From Saccharibacillus sacchari DSM 19268 (GTDB lineage: Bacteria; Bacillota; Bacilli; Paenibacillales; Paenibacillaceae): 64,000 nucleotides of DNA. Location: the NCBI RefSeq assembly GCF_000585395.1, contig NZ_KK073875.1, positions 3,261,307 through 3,325,306 of the forward strand, in the 5' to 3' direction. This document shows, piece after piece, positions 28,643-37,129 of the stretch. The notes beneath the pieces were generated by a model that saw only the letters and a list, made by a program, of their open reading frames with translations, searched no databases and was not told the DNA's origin. Numbering within the stretch: position 1 is the first letter of the stretch; the number at the start of each line of letters is the position of its first letter. The position numbers and the translations under genes were made by a program.

Positions 28643-28845
28643 TAGGGCGTGTCTTCAAACCTGCCAACGTGCATCTTTTACCGCCTTTTCGCGCTGCCCC
28701 GGATTCGTACCTAAAGCGTGTACGATTCCGGCAACGCAGCGTCACTTTCCCTTGACGTGCCCCGGCACGCCTTCAGAAAAGTTCCTTATTCAGCACGAAA
28801 ATTCGGCAAAATCTTCTTCCGTCGAGGTTTGAAGACACGCCCTAG
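28642..28845. mobile_element. MITE-like element, copy 2 (204 bp)
   Basis: The same length, the same 21-bp inverted ends and the same CTAG boundaries as the copy at 3334-3537. The middle differs at scattered positions. Both copies lie in intergenic DNA and have no coding capacity of their own. The two copies define the element ends precisely, which is why I am confident it is a discrete mobile unit. Confidence 0.82.
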
Positions 28846-28994
28846 GTAGCTGCTTTGCAGGCTGCGGGAAAGCGGATTAGTGAGCTTTTTTATGCCGGAA
28901 GACTATGTAGCGGTTTAAGTCGCTTGTTAGTTCTTATCTTAAACGAGCAAACCCAATGCTGGTCGAGCAAGCCTTTTTAATAACTTTAAGCAGA

Positions 28995-29093
28995 CGGCGG
29001 AGGGAGAAGTTCGGTGAAAGACGCCTTTGAACGAAGAAAGCTGAAAGCTTTCTTCGTGAGACAGCATCTTGAACGAATTTCTCTCTCCGCCTT
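28995..29093 (+). repeat. Dispersed hairpin element, copy A
   Basis: Outer stem GCGGAGGGAGAAGTTCG / CGAATTTCTCTCTCCGC, a short middle stem (AAGACGC / GCATCTT), then a perfect 12-bp apical stem ACGAAGAAAGCT-GAA-AGCTTTCTTCGT. Between the stems lie the strands GCCTTTGAAC and GTGAGACAGC, which recur unchanged in the other three copies. It lies upstream of the DUF1992 gene. Confidence 0.75.
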
Positions 29094-29253
29094 CAAGCTT
29101 CTCCCAACGAATAGGAATTGCTTGGAATTTGAGCCCCGCCAAAGGATAGCCAAGGCAGGGCTTTTTGTCACGGAAAAGAGAGCCTGCTGCCCAAGGCAAA
29201 AAGAATCAGGTATAATGGAACGACAAAAGTCGATGGGATCGGGAGGGATTCGG

Positions 29254-29628
29254 ATGGGTTGGTTATCGTGGTTGGCGGAGCAGAAGATCGACGAAGCGGC
29301 GCGCAACGGGGAGTTTGACGACTTGCCGGGAAACGGGAAACCGATTGAATTGGAAGATATGTCAGGAGTGCCTGAAGAACTTCGGGTTCCTTATCGGATT
29401 TTGAAAAATGCGGGGATGTTGCCGCAGGAGATTGTGTTGCGAAAAGAATGTTTGGAGTTGGAGGATTTGCTTGCGGCTTGCCGCTCGGATGAAGATCGTG
29501 AGGAAATTGGACGTCGATTGAATACGCAAAGGCTCAAACTTCGGATGGTTGAAGAAGAACGAGGCTGGAGCGGAGGCGCGTATTCGGAATATGCGGACAA
29601 GATCAAGGATCGGTTAGGCGGCGATTAA
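29254..29628 (+). CDS. DUF1992 (DnaJ-C28-like conserved domain) protein
   Basis: 124 residues from ATG 29254, preceded by GGGAGGG; a TATAAT hexamer at 29211-29216 fits its promoter. The whole protein is the DUF1992 domain, with its hallmark EQKIDEAARNGEFDDLPGNGKPIELED followed by RVPYRILKNAGMLPQEI. The family is widespread, and in animals this region is part of the DNAJC28 protein, but the bacterial versions have no J domain and no proven function. The stop codon abuts the repeat at 29629. Confidence 0.85.
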   Translation: MGWLSWLAEQKIDEAARNGEFDDLPGNGKPIELEDMSGVPEELRVPYRILKNAGMLPQEIVLRKECLELEDLLAACRSDEDREEIGRRLNTQRLKLRMVEEERGWSGGAYSEYADKIKDRLGGD

Positions 29629-29810
29629 TGCAGAAATCCAGTTATTTGATTTTTGCTCAAGCTTAAGTTTGAAATACCTGCAAATCTCCATTTATTTTTG
29701 AAAAAGCGTCTGAATTTTGGCTTACGCTTGCTCATTTAAATGGATAAATGCAGGTATTTCGGTGAATATGGAACATATCGAGTCGGATAAATGGATATTT
29801 GCAGTTATTT
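29629..29810. repeat. Short-unit inverted/direct repeat cluster
   Basis: AAATACCTGCAAATCTCCATTTA (29672-29694) and AAATGGATAAATGCAGGTATTT (29738-29759) are imperfect inverted copies. A related unit follows at 29785-29810 (GGATAAATGG, then ATATTTGCAGTTATTT), and another imperfect unit (TGCAGAAATCCAGTTATTTG) lies at 29629-29648. The units fill the convergent gap between DUF1992 and gluQ. A structural or terminator role is possible; I know of no name for it. Confidence 0.6.
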
Positions 29811-29823
29811 GTTCTTGCAAACC

Positions 29824-30771
29824 TTATAAATCAGGCACGTCCACGACGACGGGTTCTCGCGGAATCAAAGACAGATCGAAAGAGCTCACCAGCTCCGCGG
29901 CCGCTACCGCTTCCGGACGGTCGATTAATCCGCTCGCATGAGCCAGCCAGCCGACAAGCTGTTCAGGCGAAGTGCCGCGTTCGCGGAAGGACGAGATCGC
30001 GATGCCGCCGTGACGTTTGGCCAAGCGTTTGCCGTCCGATCCGTTCAATAGAGGGACATGCAGGAAATTCGGCGTTTCGAGTCCCAAAGCTTCATACAAC
30101 AGGATTTGTCTCGGCGTCGAATCCAATAAGTCGTATCCGCGCAGGACGTCAGTGATCTTCATGTCCGCGTCGTCCATCACGACCGACAACTGGTACGAAT
30201 GCAGGCCGTCGGCACGACGAACGACGAAGTCGCCTCCGCTGCCCGGCGCGAAGGATCGGGTTCCGGCGATGCCATCTTCAAAACGAACTTCACGACCTTC
30301 AGGCAGGGCGAAGCGGAGCGAAGGATCTTTATGCAGCGCTTTTTCGGCACGCTGCGCGGCCGTCAGATGCCGGCATGTTCCTGCGTAGGCAGGACCTTCG
30401 GAGGTCAATCCGTGGGGAGCGCTGGCAGCGGACAGAATGTCTGCACGACTGCAAAAGCAGGGATATAGTGCGCCTGCCGCTTCCAACTTCAGCAAGCCTG
30501 CTTCGTATCGTTCCAAACGCTCGCTTTGCGTATAGGGCGCGCAGGGACCGCCGACGTCGGGGCCTTCGTCCCAGTCCAGACCGAGCCAGCGCAGATCGAG
30601 CAGCGCGAGTTCGGCCCATTTTTCACGGGAACGCTCGGTGTCGATATCTTCCATGCGGAGTATGAATTCGCCGTTTAACGAACGCATATGGAGCCAGGAA
30701 ATCAGTGCGGTGCGGGCATTGCCCAAATGCATTTTGCCGGACGGCGTAGGCGCAAAACGTCCGCGTCTCAT
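29824..30771 (-). CDS. gluQ: Glutamyl-Q tRNA(Asp) synthetase
   Basis: 315 residues on the minus strand. It is a truncated glutamyl-tRNA-synthetase-like enzyme that attaches glutamate to queuosine in tRNA(Asp) and does not bind an anticodon. Seen: N-terminal RFAPTPSGKMHLGNARTALISWLHM (HIGH equivalent), RMEDIDTERS, the zinc ligands in CFC and YAGTC, and KRLAKRHGG as the KMSKS equivalent. The C-terminal anticodon-binding domain is missing, as expected for this family, and the length is normal. Confidence 0.93.
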   Translation of the reverse strand: MRRGRFAPTPSGKMHLGNARTALISWLHMRSLNGEFILRMEDIDTERSREKWAELALLDLRWLGLDWDEGPDVGGPCAPYTQSERLERYEAGLLKLEAAGALYPCFCSRADILSAASAPHGLTSEGPAYAGTCRHLTAAQRAEKALHKDPSLRFALPEGREVRFEDGIAGTRSFAPGSGGDFVVRRADGLHSYQLSVVMDDADMKITDVLRGYDLLDSTPRQILLYEALGLETPNFLHVPLLNGSDGKRLAKRHGGIAISSFRERGTSPEQLVGWLAHASGLIDRPEAVAAAELVSSFDLSLIPREPVVVDVPDL

Positions 30772-31000
30772 TATCGTTCACTTCCTTGTTGGGGCGTGCA
30801 CGCAAACCGGTACCTTGCGTTGCTTCAAGGTTTGCATGCAGGCCTTAGTATCGATCAGTAACAAAAGCGTCGCATGAATTCGAATGAATCGGATCAGACA
30901 TACAGGCGAGCTTGACATGATCCATTATACGACACATTTTCTGTAGGCTGAAATTGCATGTTCGAATCAGTCTACTTATAAGGAAAGGGAACTGCCCAAC

Positions 31001-33589
31001 ATGAAAGAAGATCAAGTCCGAAACGCGAAAAAAGAAAGCGATTCCGGCGAAAGGTTCTCCGAAGCTCCTTTTTCCAAAAATAACGCGATAACGTTTCCCG
31101 TCGACTCCGCCCTGCCTGAGCTGAAACGAAGCCTTGCCGCAAATCGTCCCGCGATCCTGATTGCTCAGCCGGGAGCCGGCAAAACGACACGGGTCCCTCC
31201 TGCGCTGCTGCATGAACCTTGGCTGGAAGGGCGCAAGATTCTGATGCTGGAACCCCGGCGGCTTGCGGCGGTATCGGCAGCCGATTACATCGCGGAATCG
31301 CTCGGCGGGAAAACGGGAGAAATAGTCGGTTACCGGATTGCTTTGGATAGCAAATCCAGCTCTCGAACAAGGATCGAAGTTGTGACTGAAGGCATATTAA
31401 CACGGATGCTGCAATCCGATCCTTCCCTGGAAGAAGTAGGTCTGGTCATTTTCGACGAGTTCCATGAGCGCAATCTGCAGGCGGATCTGGGATTGGCTCT
31501 TGCCTTGCAAAGCCGCGCCGTGCTGCGGGAAGATCTGCGTATTCTCGTGATGTCGGCGACGATCGATCCCGAGCCGTTGTCCGGCGTATTGGGCGGGGCG
31601 GACGTGATCCGCAGCGAAGGCAGAGTCTATCCGGTCGAGACGGCGCATCTCGGCGCTGCGCGGGAACTTCCGTTGGAACGCAAGGTGGCGCAGGCCGTGC
31701 GCCGGGCTTGGGAAGAGACGGAGGGAGGAATTCTCGTATTCCTGCCGGGGGTGCGCGAGATTTCGCGCGCGCGGGAAGAGCTGGTCCGCGGCGGAGGACT
31801 GACGGGCGCGGAGATTTTGGCCCTGCACGGCGGGCTGGGGCGCGAAGAACAGCGTCGCGCCGTTCGGGCTTCCGCGGACGGGAAGCGGAAGATCGTGCTC
31901 TCGACCACGCTGGCCGAGTCCAGCATTACGGTCGAGGGGGTGACGGCCGTCGTCGATAGCGGCCTGATGCGGACGCAGGTGTTTTCTCCGCGCACAGGCA
32001 TGTCGCGGTTGGTCACGTTGACCGAATCGCTGGAGTCGGCGGATCAGAGGAGAGGGCGCGCGGGGCGGACTGCGCCGGGTATGTGTTATCGGTTGTGGAG
32101 CCGCGAAGAAGAGTCGGGCATGCCGACTTCCCGGATTCCCGAGATCCTGCAAAGCGATCTCGCGCCGCTTGCGCTCGAACTGGCAGCATGGGGCGTTCGC
32201 GATCCGAAGGAACTGGATTGGGTCGACGCGCCGCCGGAAGCCGGCTATGCGGAGGCGCAGACGCTGCTTCGGCGGCTGCATGCACTGGGCGAAGAAAATC
32301 ATATTACGGAAGAAGGCCGGGCGATGAGCGACCTCGGCGTGCATCCTCGATTGGCCCGGATGATCCGGCGTGCTGCCGGTCTCGATATTGGCTTGCAGGG
32401 CCTTGCCTGCGATCTGGCGGCGCTGCTTCAGGAACAAGCTTCTTCTGCTGCGCCCGCCGGCGGAACGGTGACGGACACCGTGTCCTTGCTGCCGCGTTTG
32501 GAGGCTCTGCTTGCCGCCTCCGGTAAACGGAATTCAGGCACGCCGCGGACGCCGGAAGACCGGGCGGCGGAGCGTGCTGCCAGGCTGCGCCGAATTGCCG
32601 GCGTGACGGAAAGTTCGGATGGCGATCTCCATCGGGCAGGGTTGCTGCTTGCTTACGCTTTCCCCGATCGGATCGGGCGTCTTAGAGGAGGAGGACGATT
32701 CTTGCTTAGCGGCGGACGCGGCGTGTATATGCCCGAGCGGGAACTGCTGTCGAGGGAAGAATACGTGGTCGCCGCCGATATTGACGATCAGGGAAGCGAG
32801 GGACGAATATGGCTTGCGGCTCCGATCGAAGCGGACGATTTGAACCTTTTTGCTGCTGAAGAAGGGATCGAAGAAACATGCGTAGAGTGGGATTCGGACC
32901 GATCCGCCGTATCCGCGCTGCGGATCCGACGGATCGGTGCTGTCATTTTACAGTCGGCGCAAGCTTCTTCGCCCGATCCGGAAGCTGTCGGAGCCGCTTT
33001 GCTGGAAGGAATTCGGGCTGCTGACGGCCGGATTCTTCCATGGGGCAAGGAGGCGAGGGAACTGCAAAACCGCATGATGTTCATGCATCTGGCAGACTCG
33101 GAATTCCCCGCCGCCGACGATGTGACGTTGTTGGCAGAACTGGAAGAGTGGCTGCTTCCTTACGCATCGGGCATTCGCAATGAAGCGCAGCTCAAAAGGC
33201 TTAACCTCCCGCAACTGCTGGAACAGCGTTTAACCTGGGAGCAGCGACGGACGCTGGACGCGGAAGCTCCAACCCGTCTAAGCGTGCCCAGCGGTTCGCG
33301 TATTGCCGTTGATTACAGCGACCCCGAACGTCCTTTCATGGCGGTAAAGCTTCAAGAAATGTTCGGCCAAACCGAGACGCCCCGCATCGGACGCGGACGT
33401 GTGCCGATCACGTTACAATTGCTTTCTCCAGCCCGTCGTCCGGTACAAATCACGTCGGACTTGGCTAATTTTTGGAAAGAAACCTATTTCGAAGTAAAAA
33501 AGGATCTGAAGGGCCGTTACCCGAAACATTACTGGCCGGATGACCCGAACGGAGCCGAAGCGACAAGGCATGTCCGTCCCCGCAACTAA
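31001..33589 (+). CDS. hrpB: ATP-dependent helicase HrpB
   Basis: 862 residues. DEAH/RHA-type helicase: Walker A AQPGAGKTT (residues about 52-60), Walker B box DEFHERNLQ (about 152-160), motif III MSATID, motif V/VI STTLAESSITVEGV and DQRRGRAGRTAPG, then a ratchet-like HA2 region and the HrpB C-terminal domain ending in ARRPVQITSDLANFWKETYFEVKKDLKGRYPKHYWPDDP, the diagnostic HrpB tail. It is probably an RNA or nucleic-acid helicase; the physiological role in bacteria is not settled. The many large open frames in other frames and on the opposite strand are shadows caused by its high GC. Confidence 0.95.
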   Translation: MKEDQVRNAKKESDSGERFSEAPFSKNNAITFPVDSALPELKRSLAANRPAILIAQPGAGKTTRVPPALLHEPWLEGRKILMLEPRRLAAVSAADYIAESLGGKTGEIVGYRIALDSKSSSRTRIEVVTEGILTRMLQSDPSLEEVGLVIFDEFHERNLQADLGLALALQSRAVLREDLRILVMSATIDPEPLSGVLGGADVIRSEGRVYPVETAHLGAARELPLERKVAQAVRRAWEETEGGILVFLPGVREISRAREELVRGGGLTGAEILALHGGLGREEQRRAVRASADGKRKIVLSTTLAESSITVEGVTAVVDSGLMRTQVFSPRTGMSRLVTLTESLESADQRRGRAGRTAPGMCYRLWSREEESGMPTSRIPEILQSDLAPLALELAAWGVRDPKELDWVDAPPEAGYAEAQTLLRRLHALGEENHITEEGRAMSDLGVHPRLARMIRRAAGLDIGLQGLACDLAALLQEQASSAAPAGGTVTDTVSLLPRLEALLAASGKRNSGTPRTPEDRAAERAARLRRIAGVTESSDGDLHRAGLLLAYAFPDRIGRLRGGGRFLLSGGRGVYMPERELLSREEYVVAADIDDQGSEGRIWLAAPIEADDLNLFAAEEGIEETCVEWDSDRSAVSALRIRRIGAVILQSAQASSPDPEAVGAALLEGIRAADGRILPWGKEARELQNRMMFMHLADSEFPAADDVTLLAELEEWLLPYASGIRNEAQLKRLNLPQLLEQRLTWEQRRTLDAEAPTRLSVPSGSRIAVDYSDPERPFMAVKLQEMFGQTETPRIGRGRVPITLQLLSPARRPVQITSDLANFWKETYFEVKKDLKGRYPKHYWPDDPNGAEATRHVRPRN

Positions 33590-33678
33590 AGCGATTTTGC
33601 GCGGGAAAAGTCGGTTTTCCGCATAAAAGAATCGCTCGCCTCAATAGACCTGCATCCCTGGCGCGCCGATAACTCCGC

Positions 33679-33703
33679 GTTTCGCCTGCCCTGCATCGGG
33701 TAA
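33679..33703 (+). promoter_or_regulatory. SigB-like promoter upstream of the stress protein gene
   Basis: GTTTCG (33679-33684), a 13-base spacer and GGGTAA (33698-33703) match the Bacillus SigB pattern GTTTAA-N12-15-GGGTAT with one change in each hexamer's tail. It lies 60 bp before a gene of the YflT stress family, the kind of gene SigB controls in Bacillus. Whether this organism has a SigB is not visible here. Confidence 0.45.
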
Positions 33704-33762
33704 TAAAGAAACGAACACGAATCCCAAGTCAGTTGGGAACAACGATGAAGGAGGAGTTTAAC

Positions 33763-34446
33763 ATGGCGAAAAAAATTGTAGGGGTATTCGAAAACGAGCG
33801 GGAAGCTTCGCTGGCGATTCAGAACCTTCAGGAGCGAGGGTTTACTTCAGACGAAATTTCGGTAGTGGCAAAAGATCGCAACGACTTAAGAGCGATAGAT
33901 GAAGAGACAGGCACAAAGGCTCCGGAAGGCTTGGCCGCAGGAGCAGCGACAGGCGGCGTGCTCGGCGGCGTAACGGGTCTGTTGGCCGGAGTCGGCGCGC
34001 TGGCAATTCCGGGGATCGGGCCGATTCTGGCAGCCGGGCCTCTGGCAGCGGCAATTGCGGGCATGGCGGTAGGAGCCGGAGCAGGCGGTTTGGTCGGCGG
34101 TCTGGTAGGACTGGGCATTCCGGAGAACGAAGCGGAAGAATATCAGGAGTATCTGAATCAAGGGAATATTTTGGTTCTGGTCGATGAAGACAACCGCAGC
34201 CGCGACGTATACAACTCGTTCCGCGACAACCGTTCGGTAAACGCCAATCGTTACCATTTGACGGAAGAAGGATATGGCAACGAGATGCATACGGGCGGTT
34301 CGGTGAATCCGGAAACGAACATGGAAGCCGAGCAGGTAGGGATTTCAAATCGAAATTCGGCAGATTCGATCAGCGAAGCAGAACGCCGTCGGGCGATTGA
34401 CGATCCGTCGGATACGCTGCCACCGCGCGGGGATCGAGGCATTTAA
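33763..34446 (+). CDS. General stress protein (YflT/GSP17M-like) with glycine-zipper segment
   Basis: 227 residues from ATG 33763 behind GGAGGAG. Residues 1-50 form the YflT-type domain (KKIVGVFENEREASLAIQNLQERGFTSDEISVVAKDRND). Residues about 60-125 are glycine/alanine-rich and hydrophobic (AAGAATGGVLGGVTGLLAGVGALAIPGIG ... GAGGLVGGLVGLGIP), as in glycine-zipper membrane-inserting segments. IPENEAEEYQEYLNQGNILVLVDED completes the family pattern. The last 70 residues are hydrophilic and probably disordered. A SigB-like promoter precedes it. Confidence 0.85.
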   Translation: MAKKIVGVFENEREASLAIQNLQERGFTSDEISVVAKDRNDLRAIDEETGTKAPEGLAAGAATGGVLGGVTGLLAGVGALAIPGIGPILAAGPLAAAIAGMAVGAGAGGLVGGLVGLGIPENEAEEYQEYLNQGNILVLVDEDNRSRDVYNSFRDNRSVNANRYHLTEEGYGNEMHTGGSVNPETNMEAEQVGISNRNSADSISEAERRRAIDDPSDTLPPRGDRGI

Positions 34447-34518
34447 AAAGAATAACGCGAGAGGGTCTGCTGCGCATCGGCAGCGATAAGCATGATCCTA
34501 CATCAGAGTTTCATTCAA

Positions 34519-34543
34519 AAGGCGCCTTCGGGCGTCTTTTTTT
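34519..34543 (+). terminator. Intrinsic terminator
   Basis: AAGGCGCC-TTCG-GGCGTCTT is a short GC-rich stem with a stable TTCG loop, followed by seven T. Confidence 0.9.
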
Positions 34544-34640
34544 GGTTGGCACGGCCGTTCGAATCGAAGATCGCGTGAATCAAGGCCTGTCTTCATTTAT
34601 AATAGAGCAACAATAAAGCACAGAAAGAAGGGAAATGTAG

Positions 34641-35254
34641 ATGGCTTCATCGTCGGAGAGAAAGCTTCGCAAACCCGATATATCGACTCTGTTCCATGCG
34701 CCGACCGGCGGCGAGGGATTACGCTGGCTTGAACAGGGAGATAAACGGCAGCGGGGATTGGCAGCTTAATGGAGCAGCTTGCCTTGTACCGTCCTTCGAT
34801 AGCGGGTACGTTTCCGATCGGGATCGATATTCCGGGCAGCGATCTGGACGTGTTATGCGAAGTTCATAACCATGAGGAATTTTTGCGGATATGCGCAAGC
34901 CGATATGGGCATTTGGACGGATTTGAAGCCGATCGGCGCAGCGCGGAGGGGGAAGAACGCTCGGTTGTGCGATTTTTATGGGAACAGATCCCGATCGAGT
35001 TGTTCGGACAGGGACGACCTCCCGCTTTGCAGAACGGATGTCGGCATATGATTGTAGAGCGTCGGCTGTTGGCGTTGGACGAACCTTCGGTAGCGGAGTC
35101 TATTCGTACTCTTAAGCAGGCAGGATTGAAGACGGAACCTGCGTTTGCCTCTTTTTACAAGTTGCCCGGCAATCCTTACGAGGTCATGTATCGACTGGCT
35201 GAAGCTGATGAGCAAGAGCTTCGCCGGATTGTTTTAAAGCGTCAAATTAACTAA
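34641..35254 (+). pseudogene. DUF4269 family gene interrupted by a one-base frameshift
   Basis: Two frames together encode one DUF4269 protein. The first, ATG 34641 with GAAGGGAA upstream, gives 42 residues ending LRWLEQGDKRQRGLAA at TAA 34767. The second starts at ATG 34769 inside that stop (TAATG) and gives 161 residues beginning MEQLALYRPSIAGTFPIGIDIPGSDLDVLCEV, the family's nucleotidyltransferase-like core. Adding one T at 34767 would read AA-L-MEQL straight through, which matches how complete DUF4269 proteins run. So either a T was lost (mutation or sequencing error) or the second part is made by reinitiation at TAATG. The function of the family is unknown. Confidence 0.7.
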
Positions 35255-35465
35255 TTATTTTATCAAGTGAAAAATTCACAATAGTAAACATGAGCTTATC
35301 GCTTCTTACCAACATATGCATTGGTCTTTGCTCTCCCTCTGAAAAAAGGAGAAAAGCGCCGCTTCGCTCTTTTTCACAAAAAAACCGGGTCAAAAGATGT
35401 GAAAACGCAAAAATTCAGTTATAATGAAAGGGAACAAACGTTCACCCGAAAAGGAGGAGGAAAGC

Positions 35466-35831
35466 ATGGCCTTCATGATCGCCCAACGGGCATTTATCAA
35501 ACTGTACCTCATCACCATGGTTGAGCAGCAACGCGGATACGGATACCAGATGCTCGAAGAGATGAAGGAGAACTTCAAGCCCTTCGGGTACGTGCCTCCA
35601 CAGAGCGAAATTTACCGTGCGCTGCACGAGCTGGTGCACGAAGGCGTCTTTTACCGGACCAAGCAGCTCAAAGGCAACGATCCCCGCGTCGATTTCCAGG
35701 AAATCGTGCTGTATCATTTTACGGAAGACGGACCGGAGAAAGCTAATTTATACAAAAAACAGGTCAAAACCGATCTGGATCGCTGCTTGGGAATGTTGAA
35801 CAAAGCGGCTGAAGATAATTACGGAGTTTGA
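35466..35831 (+). CDS. rtp: Replication terminator protein (RTP) homologue
   Basis: 121 residues from ATG 35466 behind AAGGAGGAGG; the length equals that of Bacillus subtilis RTP (122). The winged-helix protein follows RTP along its whole length: QRAFIKLYLITMVEQQRGYGYQMLEEM, EIYRALHELVHEGVFYRTKQ, EIVLYHFTEDG and the C-terminal dimer helix ANLYKKQVKTDLDRCLGMLNKAAEDN. RTP dimers bind Ter sites and stop replication forks by contact with DnaB. I found no convincing Ter sequence nearby, so a changed role as an ordinary transcription regulator is possible. A TATAAT (35420-35425) lies upstream. Confidence 0.82.
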   Translation: MAFMIAQRAFIKLYLITMVEQQRGYGYQMLEEMKENFKPFGYVPPQSEIYRALHELVHEGVFYRTKQLKGNDPRVDFQEIVLYHFTEDGPEKANLYKKQVKTDLDRCLGMLNKAAEDNYGV

Positions 35832-35839
35832 TTCGCTCA

Positions 35840-35880
35840 AAAGATACGCGCCGAACAGGCTTAATGCGTATCTTTTTTTA
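35840..35880 (+). terminator. Intrinsic terminator after the rtp homologue
   Basis: The stem AAAGATACGC / GCGTATCTTT encloses a 16-base loop and runs into a T tract. Confidence 0.85.
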
Positions 35881-35960
35881 CGGGGAAAGAAAGGCGATTG
35901 GCAGAGCAATAAGAAAGCGTTATCATGATAATGGATAGGTTATTTAAAGGAGGGAACGAT

Positions 35961-36962
35961 ATGGTTCGAACGCTGCGATGGGGAATTGTCGGAACGGCGG
36001 CGATCGCGGAAAGTGCTTTTATACCGGCGGTGCAGGAGTCCGAGCGAGGAATCGTGCGAGCCATAGCCAGCCGAAATGCGGACAAAGCCAAGCAGATGGC
36101 AGAGCGTGCGGGCGTGGAGCGGCATTACGGCAGTTACGAAGAATTATTGGACGACCCGGAGATCGACGCCGTTTATATTCCGCTGCCGAACCATTTACAT
36201 AAGGAATGGACCATTCGGGCAGCGCGGGTGGGCAAGCATGTCTTATGCGAAAAACCGGCGGCTTTGGATGCGCAAGAGACGATGGAGATGCTGGCGGCGT
36301 GCGAAGAGCATCATGTCGTATTTTCGGAAGCATTCATGTATCGATACGGAGAAAAGCATCGTCGGGTACGCGAAATCATCGCGTCCGGCGAGATCGGGGA
36401 CATTCGCTCGATGCGGGGCGTGTTCAACTATTGTACGCCTGATGATACGGGGAATGTGCGTTTTAATCGGGCGATGGGCGGCGGTTCGATTTACGATATC
36501 GGCGTGTACCCGATCTCTGCCGCGCGAATGATCATGGGAAGCGAGCCGTTATGGGCATCCGCGCACGCTTTTTTCTCGCCGGAGCATGATGACGTGGATA
36601 TGTCCGCTTCGGGCCTGCTTGCCTTTTCCGGAGGCGTGGCGTTGTCGTTCGAGTGCGGGATGTGGGCGTATAATCGCTCCTACTTCGAGGTAACGGGGAC
36701 AAAAGGACGCATCGAACTTCCGCATATGTTCGGCTGGCGGGAGAATCCGCAGATTATCGTCGATACGGATCGGCATAAGCGCGAGGAAAAGCTGCATTGC
36801 GTCAACCATTATATTTTGCAGTCGGATGCGTTCGCGCGTGCCGTCTTCGGCGAAGAGCCGCTTCCGTTTCCCGCGTCGGATGCTTTGCGTGACATGCGGG
36901 CGGTGGATGCTTGTCTTCGTTCCGCGCGGGAAGGCGTCAAGGTTGAGATCGGGCAGGATTAA
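35961..36962 (+). CDS. Gfo/Idh/MocA-family oxidoreductase
   Basis: 333 residues from ATG 35961, with AAGGAGGG upstream; the longer frame to 35925 reads through that site. The N-terminal Rossmann domain shows LRWGIVGTAAIAESAFIPAV, then DAVYIPLPNHLHKEW and the catalytic VLCEKPAAL lysine region. The C-terminal alpha/beta domain has GGGSIYDIGVYPISAARMIMG. These enzymes oxidise or reduce sugars, inositols or related polyols with NAD(P). The substrate is unknown; it is monocistronic. Confidence 0.9.
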   Translation: MVRTLRWGIVGTAAIAESAFIPAVQESERGIVRAIASRNADKAKQMAERAGVERHYGSYEELLDDPEIDAVYIPLPNHLHKEWTIRAARVGKHVLCEKPAALDAQETMEMLAACEEHHVVFSEAFMYRYGEKHRRVREIIASGEIGDIRSMRGVFNYCTPDDTGNVRFNRAMGGGSIYDIGVYPISAARMIMGSEPLWASAHAFFSPEHDDVDMSASGLLAFSGGVALSFECGMWAYNRSYFEVTGTKGRIELPHMFGWRENPQIIVDTDRHKREEKLHCVNHYILQSDAFARAVFGEEPLPFPASDALRDMRAVDACLRSAREGVKVEIGQD

Positions 36963-36982
36963 AAACATCAGGCAACGAGAAG

Positions 36983-37016
36983 AAAACGTTCTGTCATACG
37001 GCAGAGCGTTTTTTTG
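36983..37016 (+). terminator. Intrinsic terminator
   Basis: AAAACGTTCTG / CAGAGCGTTTT (with one G-T pair) forms a stem over a short loop, followed by seven T. Confidence 0.85.
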
Positions 37017-37036
37017 TATATCATCGTCAAAAAAAA

Positions 37037-37109
37037 TTTAACGATACCTCTTGAAAAAATATTCGTTATCGTTAAAATAAGATTAACATTAAAAATATTT
37101 TAACGTTAA
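37037..37109 (+). promoter_or_regulatory. Promoter with TTAACG operator array before the MFS gene
   Basis: TTGAAA (37051-37056), a 16-bp spacer and TAAAAT (37073-37078) form a SigA-type promoter. A perfect 10-bp inverted repeat brackets it: TTTAACGATA (37037-37046) and TATCGTTAAA (37067-37076). Two palindromic relatives follow, TTAACATTAA (37083-37092) and TTAACGTTAA (37100-37109). The arrangement would block RNA polymerase if bound by a repressor; the ArsR-like gene two genes on is the obvious candidate. Confidence 0.7.
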
Positions 37110-37129
37110 TAAAAATTTAAGGAGGTATA

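Noticed and set aside
35255-35465. Ter site for the RTP homologue
   Set aside because: AT-rich stretches exist, but none matches the Bacillus ACTAAT...ATGTAC pattern well enough.
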